Positions 50,901-63,500 of a stretch of 64,000 nucleotides of DNA are shown here, piece by piece. Position numbers and translations under genes: made by a program. Origin of the DNA: Auxenochlorella pyrenoidosa (Eukaryota > Chlorophyta > Trebouxiophyceae > Chlorellales > Chlorellaceae). The notes under the pieces are model-generated. The model saw only the letters and a program-made list of their open reading frames with translations. It was not told the origin of the DNA and made no database searches. Every line of letters begins with the position of its first letter. Position 1 is the stretch's first letter. The DNA lies in assembly GCA_001430745.1 (NCBI GenBank), contig KQ482057.1, forward strand, positions 242,052 through 306,051, read 5' to 3'.

Positions 50901-53900
50901 ACAGGCGGAGATGCCGGCTCAAGGTGCGCACAAATGGCCTGGCTCAGGTAGAAACACATGGGTTGTGCCAGCACCATAAACTTTTCATATGATTGCACAC
51001 TTTTGCCACTTTTGCCCCATGCCCAGGTTCCAAGGCTACTTGACTTCTGCCGCCCTTGGGTTCCTGCTTGATCACGTGGTGCAAGGCAACAGCATCTTGC
51101 CTGGTGCTGGCATGCTGGAGGCCTGCACCGCCAGGTCGGTGTTCGACCTTGGCACGGCCATCCTCGCCATGCTTTGTTCTGGTTCGCTGCTGCCCGGTGT
51201 GCGGCAGCCCATCACCTGCAGATGATGCATGCATCCGGATGCCTCTGAGCATAATTGTTGCCATTGTCTTTGCCATGTGCTATGCAGCATTAACACCCTG
51301 TTAGAGCAGGCAGGACAGCCCTTCCTGGCCGAATGTTCCATTCCGGCACCCTTGGTGATGGGCCCCGGCAAGGCAGTTTTGCTGGACTGCCTCACGAGCC
51401 GTGATAATGGAAGAGTGGCGCTGCGAAGCCTCCTAGGAAGTGGGGGTGCTGCCAGGCTACACTTTGTAGCGGCGGCATGCAGCACTTTGGACAAATCTCT
51501 GGATTGCAGTGCTTCTAGCACTCTGCCATCCGGCTTGCTGTTGGCCGCAGTGCAGAGCACAACATCACTGCAGAAAATCCTTGTCGGCTCACAGCCATCG
51601 CTGCCGCTCGAACTCCCAGCGACTGCCACCACAGCTGCTACTTGTGGCGTACGCTGCACGGCGCAAATCAGCTTAGCACAGAGCAAAACAGCGGGCTGGT
51701 GGGCACACCCTGCAGTGGCTGACAATGTCCTGCATCTTGGGCCAGCTACGGCCGATGTCGGAAGCCTGGCTGGCGATGCAGGCGTGACCAGGGTCGTGGC
51801 TGGCATTGCGGCATACGCAATCTGGCGCAAGGCAAGTGACTTGAAATTGCTTGGCTAGCTTTTCAAAACGACCATGCCTCCACCCTCAACAAGCACTTTG
51901 TGAGGCTAAATGCTGCAGGTGCCTGGGGGAGGCTGTGCCTGGACTTCTGCTGACCGTTCTCCAACAGGGCCTGATGGCATCGTCCTCATGTCGCATTCCC
52001 TTTCTACCCCAGCTGCTTCTTGCTCCCTACAAGTCAGCAACCTTGTTGGCAAGCCCATTGTCCTCGCTCGGGCTTCCAGCTCCATCTCTAATGCATCTGA
52101 AGCTGCCTTGGACCGTGCTCGCTTCGTATATGAGACCGACTGGCAGGTGGTCAGCAGACATGTTGAGCCACACTCATCAATCTTGGGGAGGGCTCCTTTG
52201 ACAGCACGACAACCCACCCTTGTTTTGAGACAGCAAGATGCCACGACATTGGAGTTTAGCCTAGCTTCTGCGTTCCTACTTGGGCATGCAACATCCCACG
52301 CTTTCTATGCAATGTCGACGTGCTCTGCCCATATTGCATGGACTCAAGAATTGGCGGCCAAGGCTGGCAGAGAAGCTGCTGCGGAACTGCTGACCTTTGC
52401 AACAGAACAAGTGCTTGGCAACGCAGCAGGAGTGGCCGGCAACCCAGCCTCCGTTGCAGGAGTGCTAGGCATGCAAAGCATGCAACGTGTTGCAGCAATG
52501 GAGCTAGGAATGGTCCGATTTGCTAGCGCAGATGTGGGGTTGGCCCATACACAGCCATTGGAAAGGTGAGCCTTTAGACAACAGCTGTGGCAGCTGACCA
52601 TGTGTGTGTGTGGTTACTCTGCTTGCGTGTTATGCCCCTTGCCCTCCAGTGCAATTCTTGGCAGTGCTATATCCCTGTCTATGTGCATTCAGGTATTCGA
52701 GTCACACGCTGCTGGATCTGTACAGAAATGAGACGCACGGCCTCGACATGTATGGGCGCCGTTTGCAAGCTAGTGCATGGGCTGCTCCAAGGCTAATGGT
52801 GCGCGAGCCATCCTTGACGCCAAAGGTAATTTTTGCTATATTCTCATGCTGTTGCACACACTTGTTGGCCAGATTACTCGGGCACTTCGAGCTGTTCCAT
52901 CTGGTGCTTCCATTTCTGGAGCGCTGACTGTTGTATTACTGCCCCCATGTTTCGATTCGTAACTGCCCTGCCCAACCGCCCTCGTGCCTTTGACGACTCG
53001 ACTGCATGCTTGTCCGCCGGCCTATGGCCCGCACATCTGCTGCTTCACCTGTTGCATGTGTTGGTGCACAAACAAATTGCTTGCAGGCTGGCCAGTGGAG
53101 TCCCACAGAACCCTCAACTTACCTGGGGGGCTTGATGATTGTCACTGGCGGCCTTGGCGCACTTGGAGCTCTTGTAGCAGCGTGGCTGAGCTGGCTTGGA
53201 GCCTGTGACCTCCTTCTTCTGGGCCGCTCAGGACGCACAAGTGAGGACTGCATTGGACGCACCGACTGAGCGCGTTGCTCGGTTGTTTTGTGTCGGGTAG
53301 TTGGCTGATGCATGAACACCTGCATGTGGTGTTGGCTTTTGTCACCCCAAGAGCTCCCTTCCCTGCCTGCAGGCAGTGATCCCTTGGCTCCCCAGCTTCA
53401 GAAGAATATGTCTCAAGTCCATTGCGCCAAAGGGGACGTGTCATGTGCCGAGGAGACAGCATGTATACTGGCAGGAACCAGCACATCCACCGACAGGCCA
53501 CTGCATGGCATCATGCACGCGGGTGCAGTATTGGACAGCAAGGTCATCACCAACATACGAGTTAATAGCATCCGCACCGAATTTTCAGGCTAGCACCAGA
53601 ATTTCCGTCGCCTGAAGAGCAGAACAACTAGCCAGGAAGGCGGCGTCTCGCTGCGAATTTGGGTCACCTGCAAGCAGTTTCACTTGCTGACGGCCCAACC
53701 CAGTCCCTCTTCTTTTGCAGGCAAAGTTTATGGGGCTGAGCATCTGCTGTATGGTTCCACGGCAAAGCCGCTCTCCATTCTGCAGCTGTTCTCCTCCTTG
53801 GCTGCTTTCAGCGGGGCAGCAGGCCAAGCAAGCTATGCTGCAGCTAATGGCACGCTCGATGCCTGGGCGCATACTGCCCAGGTGCAATCATCTTACTGCT

Positions 53901-54510
53901 GTTGAAACAACAACTCCACATGCCTGCCTCGCCTGATTACTGTCTGTGCCGAATTTCATGGTTGCTGCAGCCTGTCTCATGCACTGTCTGTCGCCATTCC
54001 AATGTCTGCTGCTCAATGCAGGGACAGGGGCGGCTTGGGCTTTCTGTGCAATGGGGGAATTGGGGCGGTGGCGGCATGGCAGTGCGGAACGATGGCTTCA
54101 TCCAGCGCATGGAGCGCATGGGCTTGGGCATAGGTGGGTTTGGTGAAGGTTGAGCCACTAAAATGGCAAGCAAAACCCCCTGACGTGGAATCCAGCCTTA
54201 GGCAACCGCCAACTGAGCATGGAGCTGGTGCCCGCTTTGTATGCAGTGGAACCGTACGTTGGCCTGAGCATCATGGCCCGTCTACTGCATCAAGTTGCAA
54301 AGGCAAACAACGTGTGGAGCTGGCAGCAGTCACAGTTTGTTGCAAACATCTTCTTATGGGATAGCATCCTGAAGCAAATGCCATCCGTCCCCTCGTTCCT
54401 TGGAGAATTCAAGCGGGACAGGTGGGGTGGAGCACCTCACATGTGCCATCACTGGAATTGTAATTGTACGTGCCAATAAGTTCGCACACACGCGCGCGCG
54501 CACGCACGCG

Positions 54511-54589
<79 letters not shown>

Positions 54590-57500
54590 TCACTCTGTGT
54601 TTCCTATCCTCCCCTGAACTCTGCCCAGACCCCTCCCAGCCAACCTTCAGCAAGTCAAGGGCGTTCCACAGTCGTTCAAGCCCTCTGGAACGCTGAAGTC
54701 CAGCATGCGCACACGCCCAGCTGGACTTTCAGGGCGACCCCGTGGCAGAGCAGCAGTCCACCTCTCAGAAACAGATGGAGGTACTCGTGCTCAAGACGTG
54801 CTGCCCGTGGTCCTTGGAATTCTGGATGGGCTTGGGATTCAGGCTTTACCAGAGCAGCCGCTGGCTGAAGCTGGCTTAGACTCTCTGGGTAAGCAGGGCA
54901 ATCGCATGCAGCGCATTTTCGAGTTACACTCTTTGCTAGTTGCCAAGTCTTAGCGGGGTTTTGATTTTGCACACTCCTTTGCAGGTTCTGTCCAACTGCG
55001 TAACGAGTTGTCTGCTGTGTTTGGCATTGAGCTACCAGTGACAGTAACCTTTGACCAACCGTCAGCGAGCGCTCTGGCTAGCTATCTTGCTGGGCGGGGT
55101 GCTGCAAAGGAGAGTGGGGCAAAACAAGATGCTTTCATTGCCCAGTCAGGTGTCCCCGAAGGCTTGCATGCTTCTGCATCAGCGGCATCCGTGCCGAGCC
55201 CGGTTGCTGAGGTTGGTGCCATCGTGGCATCCATAGTGGGCAGCGAGGTTGGCTTTGATGAGCCACTGATGGCTGCAGGGCTCGACTCCCTTGGTGAGAA
55301 ATTCGTGCAAATGACCCAGTTCCTCCCCCCATCCCCCGGTGATCCCTCCCAACCTTGCATTTCGTGCTCTTATGCACCCGGGAAGCCTCTACTAAGCTCC
55401 TCTTTTAAGGCCTGCAGGCGCCATCCAGCTTCGCAATGCCATTGGCCAGCGTTTTGGCATCGACCTGCCACCAACTGCGGCTCTGGATTTTCCCACCGTG
55501 TCATCTCTAGCAAGCTTTGTTGCTCAAAAGACACTTGGCAGTGGCTCTGGGGCGGCGGCGACGGTTGTGCTCAACTCCGTCGGAAGGATAGAAGATGTTT
55601 CAGGTGAGGGTAGGCCACAGCAGGCACCGCATGGCCTGCCACTGCATTCTGACCTTGAGGAGCCGCAAACAACATCCCATTGTCCACCATATTTGTCATA
55701 TCTGAAGATGCAGGTGAGTTGTCGTCTCAGATCGTTGGCCTGGGCTGCACCTATCCGGGTGCTGCCCAAATCAGCGGCGTAGCAGGCTTTGTCCAGTCTG
55801 CGATCAATGCGGCAGATCTACCGACTGCCATTCCATGCGGGCGCTGGGATATTGAGCAGCACTACTCGCCTGGCATAGAAGGTGGGAAGGCACATTCGTA
55901 CGTGTGGAACTAAAGGGTTGACCTGCCTCCATCAAACATCTCCACCATTAAGCAAAACGTGCCAGGAGTTTTAGAATTGCAAAAGTCCTGTCCACTGCAG
56001 TTGGCAAGATGTATGTGCGCTTCGCAGCAACTCTCCATGATGTAGAGTCCTTTGATGCAAGCTTATTCCGGTGTGTTCAGTGGGTTGGTATATTTGCACG
56101 ATCAGCATGGTTCCTGTTTGCAGCCATTTATGCCTGCATCACTGTGCTTGCACTCTGCCAGGCCAATTGTACTGTGATGATTTGGTTGTGGCAAGCTTTT
56201 GACGTGGCTTCACAAAGTAAATCATTCCTTGCACAGCCTGGGCCGCGCCGAGGCGTCTACACTGGACCCACAAGCCCGGGCATTGCTAGAGCAAACGTAT
56301 GTGTCACTTGCCGATGCCAGCACCAATACCCAGGAACCAACAGCACGCGAGACAGGAGTGTGAGTGCTACTGCTGTCTGCCCTCGTATGATCTTCCTCTG
56401 ACAGGCTCGCCATTCACCGCCTGAGGGCTGGTTTTGAAGGCCTGGCACTGCTGCATGTGAATGCGTGCCACTATTAAGCTCCATGCCTGGCTTAACAGAC
56501 ACATGGTTGACTGCTCCCTCGCTTTGATCCGCGCAAACTTCTTGTGTCAGTGTCCGAATCCTCACAATTGAACACATCGTTTGCTTCCTCCTGCAGCTAC
56601 GTGGGGGTTATGCACATGGAATTTGTGCAGTATTGCGTCGACCTAGGCGTGCCCGTTGGGCCGAACCTGACAACCGGCAATGGTATGGACTTCTTGATTG
56701 GCAGGGTGTCGTACAGCTTTGGCCTGACTGGTCCTTGTGCAAGGTATGACTGCACAGTGGTTAGCGGGGTCTGTGCAACTTGGGGAAGCGTTTTATTGAT
56801 GCATGTGCACTCTTGCGCTTGATGCGATGCCTGAAGCACTTGGAACTCTTGCGCTTGATGCGATGCCTGAAGCACTTGGAACTTATGCGCACTCCCTGCA
56901 GCACGCACACGGCCTGCTCGTCCTCTCTGGTAGCCACCCATTTGGCCCAATCGGGCCTGTTGAGTGGCGAGGCCAGAGCAGCCGTCGCCTGTGGGGTTTT
57001 CATGATACTTTTGCCTGGCACTATGAGTGCCATCAGCCAGCTGCAGGTGATTGATGTGGAGGTCGGTAGGTGATTTGACAGTGCAACATCACGGGCCCCT
57101 GGTGGTCGCCTGCTCTGCTCTGATCATTTCAGGCAAAGGAATGCACCCCTGCAGGCATTGTCACCCGTGGGTCGCTGTAAGACGTTTGATGAATCGGGCG
57201 ATGGCTACGGCCGCGGGGACGGCTGCGTTGTTGCAACAATGGTGCCTGGGACCACAGCAAGCGATGCCTATGCTTTGGTGCATAGCACGGTCGTCAACCA
57301 GGATGGGCGCAGCAGTAGTTTGACAGCCCCCAACGGCTCCAGCCAGACCTCCTTGGTGGCTGCGGCACTTGCTAATGCAGGTGCGCTGGGCAGACTCAGC
57401 AGCCCCTGCCCCTGCAGTGCTGGATCAACGCTCACTGTCAGCAGATCAGCGATGCGCGCACTCAGCCAAAGCCATGGATCTATGCTTGTTGTGCAGGGGC

Positions 57501-60500
57501 GTCCGCTGTGGCTATCAGTTACATGGCTGTCCATGGCACTGGAACGCCGCTTGGCGACCCGATTGAGATGGGGGCACTTGGACAGGCGCTAGCATGCCAA
57601 GGGGCTGAGAAAATGCACTGCATCGCCCTTGGCTCTGTCAAGTCTTGCTATGGCCATACTGAAGGAGCGGCGGGGCTGACAGGAGCGCTGCTTGCGTTGC
57701 AGGCGACTCGCTCTCAGGTGTGCCTACCACGTTTGACCCTTGTGCATGTTCTGTCTTTGTTGCGCCATGGTGCATATGAACATGCACACTTCCTGTCTTT
57801 TTCTGTCCCATGGCTGCTTTCTCTCACAAATGCTCTCGTCTGAACTTAAAATTTTTGCTTCGCACACTCCCGCGTGGCAGGTCTGCACCCCCATCCTAAA
57901 TCTGCGAAGCATGAATTCATACGTGGAGTCGACGTTTGCCGACTGGCACAAGGAACACCGCCTGGACCCCAGTGCCGCCCGCCAGGTTGCATCACTGCCA
58001 TGGCCACACCCCATCCACTTGTCAGGGACCAGCTCATTTGGCATGAGTGGGGTGAATGCTCACATGCTGCTGGAGGCAGTGCATGAGGTCTGTGAGGGCG
58101 CTGGTGGCGAAATTGGTGCCCTCCAGCGACGCCGGCATTGGGTTCTGGCGCCGGTGCATCATCTTGTTGGCCACGCAGTGCCGAGTGCACTGCACCAAAA
58201 GACCTGGTGTAGCCTGGCCATTGACCTCTCAAGGGCAGGCCTCAGCTACCTGCACGACCATCAGGTGGGTGGGTCGATGAGTTCGGCTCTGGGCCTTTTC
58301 TGCTGCAGGTTCAGTGCATGCGCAGAACAAATTTGATTCGCTTGCATCAATCGCTACATTAGTAGTGTCACATTTGTTCTATGGTTTTCAGGTCATGGGC
58401 AGGGTGCTGCTGCCTGCCACGGCCATGCTGGAGGCTTGCACGGCTGCTGCAAACACTTTGGCTGGCGCACCTGGTCAGAGTGGCATCGTCCTGCAGGGCT
58501 TTGGCATTACTGGCCCACTGATCATGCCCGCAACTGCGCCTATGTATGTTGAGATTGAGGTCAACCCACAAGGCAGCATGCAGCTGTTTAGCGTCCAGCA
58601 CTCAATGACGAGCAAAAGGCAGCTCCACTGCAGCGGAGGTGTGCGCTCACGGCTGCAGCGCCAGGTTTTAGCAGCTGAGCAGGTGGCACTGCCCATTGCT
58701 TCTGGTTCCCTGCGTCCCTCAACCAGGGCAGGCGCATGGACTGCGCGCTCGGTTCAAAGCCAGATGGCATTTGCCAGCATCTGGATGTCTGCAGTATCGC
58801 AGCACGGATACTGCTTGCACCCAGCAAAGGCGGATGCTGTGCTCCATCTGGCGGGTGCATTTGCTACAACAGCAGGCCCACTTCTTGTGCCCGTGGCCCT
58901 GTCTGCTCTCACCTGCCACAACACTGGCGTGTCTTACGACCGCTGGGTGCATCCTGCTGCTTTTTCAGATCTGGCAGGTGCAGCGGGCAGCGAGAAGGCT
59001 TCGCTGAGCTACCAATTGCAGGGTGACCTGCTGCCAGCGCTTGAGGTTGCTGGCGTGACCCTGAAGTCGGTGCAGTCTCAACCCGCAGCTCAAGCATCCG
59101 TCGACTCTGCTGAGCAACCATTCAACTCAGATATCAAGTACTGCATTGAGTGGCAGGTTTCTCGTGAACAGCCAATGTCTTCAGAAGCTGCGCCTGGTAG
59201 ACTGTCGGCGTGGGCTGCTTCTGTCTCCACTTCCCTGATTCTCCAGTACAATGCTGCAAGTGCAATTATGCCAGCAGCTGTCACAGCTGCTGCAACCACT
59301 GGTCTGGAGCTGCTTCAGCACAGCATGGCAGCGGGCGGCAACAGTACTTGCAGCCTGCAAGTGGCAGGAGCTCCAAGCAGCCTGCCAAGTGCAGGAGGTG
59401 GCAGCGCTTCTGTTTTGGCATCTTCCTCCGCTGCATCACTGGCAGCCCTTTGCAAGGTTGCTGCCATGGAGTCTGCAGACGTCACAGTACAAAGCAGCCA
59501 GCTGGAGAGTGCTACCATTCTGCCTGGAGAGTGGCCAACAGCTAGATTTTGTGGCAATGATGCATTTGGTACTGCAGGCAGCCATGGTGCCGTGTTGCGG
59601 GCCAGGCTGCTTCGGAGCTCAGACGTGATGCTGGCTGCCAACAGCCACCTCTTGCCATGTCCAAGAGGCAGCTTGCAATCACTCCGTCTCGTGCCGCACG
59701 CCAAGTCGACAGGTCTTCTTGAGACTGGACAAGTCAAGGCAAGCAAGGTGGAGCATTCGTGGTGCTCAGAATTGCCCTTCTTATGTGTTGCACGCTACTC
59801 TTGCGATGAGGTGTGCCCCACCCACAGAGAAGCCCTTTCCTTGTCCTGCAGATTACCATTCGGGCAGTCGGACTCAATTTTCGTGATGTGCTGAATGTTC
59901 TTGGCCTGTACCCTGGTGACCCAGGTCCTCCCGGTGGTGATTGTGCCGGAGTGATAGCCGCCGTAGGGCCTGGAGTGGAAGGGCTTGCCCCTGGTAGGTT
60001 CTTGCCCAAGTCCACCTGTCCTCACCCATGGGCTTTGTAACGGGCATGCATTTAGTGCCTTGAAGCTGAATTTAGTCCCCTAATCTACTCACTGCAGGCG
60101 ATGCTGTCTTCGGGCTCGCTCCAGGGTGCCTTGGACTGTCGGCGCTAGCGGCAGCTAAGCTTCTAGCCCCCATGCCCTCTAACCTCAGCTTTGAGGCTGC
60201 GGCAACCACCCCCACTGCTTACATCACTGCAATACTAGCTCTTCAACAAGGCAATGGCGCTCGGCCAGGAAGCAAGGTGTGAGGGCTGAACCCGAGGGCC
60301 ACAGTGGGAGATTTGTAGTAATGAGCCTGTCATTCAGTGGGTCAACACTGCCTCTGCCTCCTGGATTGCAGGTGCTAATGCCTGCGGGCTCTGGTGGCGT
60401 TGGCTTGGCCGCAACGCAGATTGCCCTGTCAATGGGCTGCAGCGTGCTGGCCACTGCTGGGTCTTCGCTGAAGCGCACTGCCGTACGCGGCCTTGGAGCT

Positions 60501-63500
60501 CCAATCGTCGGGGACTCGCGGACGGTGGGATGCACCAACTTGGTGGCATCGGCTACGAGGGGTGTAGGAGTGGACGTCCTGCTGAACTCGTTGACATCTC
60601 CAGGTCTGTGATAGCTGATGTAACGGATTGTTTAGCAGTCACTTGAAAGCTGGCTTTTGCATGGACCTTGCCTCCCATGCTTCTTGAGTGGAAGCGCATT
60701 TATGCCTGCAAGCTACAGCATCGCGTGTTGATGCACCTTTTACTCCCGGCAGGAGCCTCACTTAATTCTCTTCCTGCAGGCATGGTGGCTGCTGCCCTAG
60801 CATGCCTGCTTCCGGGAGGAAACTTTGTGGAGATTGGCAAGCGTGACATCTGGTCTGCTGCCCGAGTAGCACAAGGTAGCCAAGCTGTTCATCATTTGTT
60901 CCTGCTTCTGTGGAGACCAGAGTTTGCTCCGTGAGGATAGAGGGGCAGGTATGACAGCCCAGCCCTTTTTTTCTCCACGTGCAGAGCGCCCAGACGTTGT
61001 GCATCGCGTGCTTGCAATTGACTTCTTACCAGCCGGCAAATTGCAATCAAGCCTGGCTCAATTGGCGTGCTTGCTGGCCTCTGGGCGCGTTACGCCGCTG
61101 CACCACCATGCCTACAAGTTCAGAGATGCCATTGTCGCCTTGCGACAATTCACACACGCACAGCATATTGGCAAGATTGTCTTGCAAATTCCACCGCCTG
61201 CGAGCAATGATCAGCAAACGGAAGGCTGCTGGGCAGTTAGTGGCGGCCTGGGTGCCCTCGGCGTGCTAACAGCAGAATGGTTGGCGGGTCAGGGCCACAA
61301 GCAGCTACTGCTGCTAGGCAGGAGTGGAAGGTAAGTACACTGTAGGGGGTTGGGGACTTGTAAGGAAGGATTACATTGATTCATAAAAAGAAGATAGGAG
61401 AGCCTTTGAAAAGTCCAATGGCCCTGCTTCCCTGCAGGATGACTTCTGATCAGACTCCTTCTTGCAAGCACATCAGACAGACATGTGCCATGGTACACAT
61501 GGTACGGTGCAATACGGCTGTTCTCACCGAGGCCATAGCTGCACTTGGAACTGCCGCTGGCCATCCCTTGGCGGGACTCTGGAACAGCGGCGGCATCCTG
61601 CAAGATGCTGTCCTCAGGGCACAAACCGCTGCACACATCCGCGCCGTGTTTGCTCCCAAACTGTTGTCCGCATGGGCCATGCAGCATGCAACGTGTGGAC
61701 AGCCAGTGCAGCACCAACTGCTCTTCTCCTCGGCTGCGTCTCTCTTCGGCGCCCCTGGGCAGAGCAACTATGCTGCAGCCAATGCGGCGCTTGAGGGCTG
61801 GGTGACAGCCTCCACGGTTTCTGGGCTCAACCAGGTTGCTATCCAGTGGGGAGCATGGGCTGCAGGTGGGTGGTTCTCAGTGTTCCAGGCATTTATGATC
61901 TTTCCGCTTTTAGCATGAGGCATTTTGGGTCCTTTGTGATTGCTGAGCAGTTGGGTGTAGGTCGACATTGTACAGACCAAGACTGCATAAGCCCATCACC
62001 ATCTGCCATGCCCAATCGTGCAGGCATGGCAGCTCGGTCGGCTGTGGAACAGCGGGCCAAGCGCACCGGACTGGGCATGCTTAGCCCTGGAAGTGGCCTC
62101 GACGCCCTGCGCTCTATTTTGGATGGGTCTGTTGCATGCCCACTCAATACGTATGCCCTCACTGCAGTGGTCCCAGTAGCATGGCAGATTCTCCTGCGTG
62201 CCGCCCGTGGCAGCATACCTGATTTCTTTGCCGAAATGGTAGATGCTGCAATGGAAAGGCAGATGCTACCAACAGTACGGCTGCTGCCTGCTAGATCCCA
62301 CTCGCCAGTGCCTCCCGTGACAACACCTTTTACACCATCTACGTCTTTGACAACACGTGTGGATGAGTCCGCTGTGCTCGGTTTGGTCCTGGACACTATT
62401 CAGGGCATTCTGGGGGCAGACGTCAACGACACGCAGCCCTTGATGGAGGCCGGTCTTGACTCCCTGGGTGAGTCCTCTACAGTTCTACTTGCTTGCTGAG
62501 AAAGAGAGGGCTGGAGGAGTATTTGCACGAAGCTGGCACCTTGTGGCGTCGTTGCGATCGTTTTTTGGGTAAACTCTTGGGTGCGCCCCCCCCCCNNNNN
62601 NNNNNNNNNNNNNNNNNNNNNNNNNNNNNNNNNNNNNNNNNNNNNNNNNNNNNNNNNNNNNNNNNNNNNNNNNNNNNNNNNNNNNNNNNNNNNNNNNNNN
62701 NNNNNNNNNNNNNNNNNNNNNNNNNNNNNNNNNNNNNNNNNNNNNNNNNNNNNNNNNNNNNNNNNNNNNNNNNNNNNNNNNNNNNNNNNNNNNNNNNNNN
62801 NNNNNNNNNNNNNNNNNNNNNNNNNNNNNNNNNNNNNNNNNNNNNNNNNNNNNNNNNNNNNNNNNNNNNNNNNNNNNNNNNNNNNNNNNNNNNNNNNNNN
62901 NNNNNNNNNNNNNNNNNNNNCCGCAGGATCTGTCGAGCTGCGCAATGCTCTGGCTTTGAAGTTCGGCATGGAGCTGCCTCCCACCCTAGTTTTTGATTTT
63001 CCCAGCGCACAGAGCTTAGCCAAGCATATTGCATTTAATTTGGATGTCACCAAGCCAGTTGACGATGGGCAGGATATAGCTCGCGTGCAGCAGGCTAGAC
63101 GTGGCAGGCGCCCTGCCAGCTCTCGCCAAGAGCACAGATATTCTGCTGAGTCAAGGGAACATTATGCAGAAGTGAATCTGGAATCCCTCCTCACTGTGCT
63201 CTCTGAATTGACCCAGTCAGTTCTGGGGGATCCAGTCAGCCCCTCCCAGCCCCTGATGGAGGCTGGCCTTGATTCACTAGGTGATTCTGGCAGTAACTTG
63301 TTGACCGCAGCATGTGCTGGACTCTGCATCTGCAATGTGAAGAAGGCTGCTGGCTGAGAGAGTCAACATGTGTGCGTGCAGGCACAGTGGAGCTCTGCAA
63401 CCTTCTCAGTTCAGCCTTGGGAATCGATGTGGTGCCCACAGTCCTGGTTGACTACCCAACCCTGACGGCCCTTGCCTCTCATTTGGCGGGTGCCATGCCG

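Noticed and set aside
56797..56900. Repeated peptide from CGCTTGATGCGATGCCTGAA units as a protein repeat
   Set aside because: The 36-bp tandem lies within an intron of KS3 and would interrupt the conserved [13 protein letters not shown] stretch.
62400..63357. Long frames across the second gap, including a minus-strand one
   Set aside because: Same N artefact; the only coding sequence supported on the plus strand is the two ACP halves.
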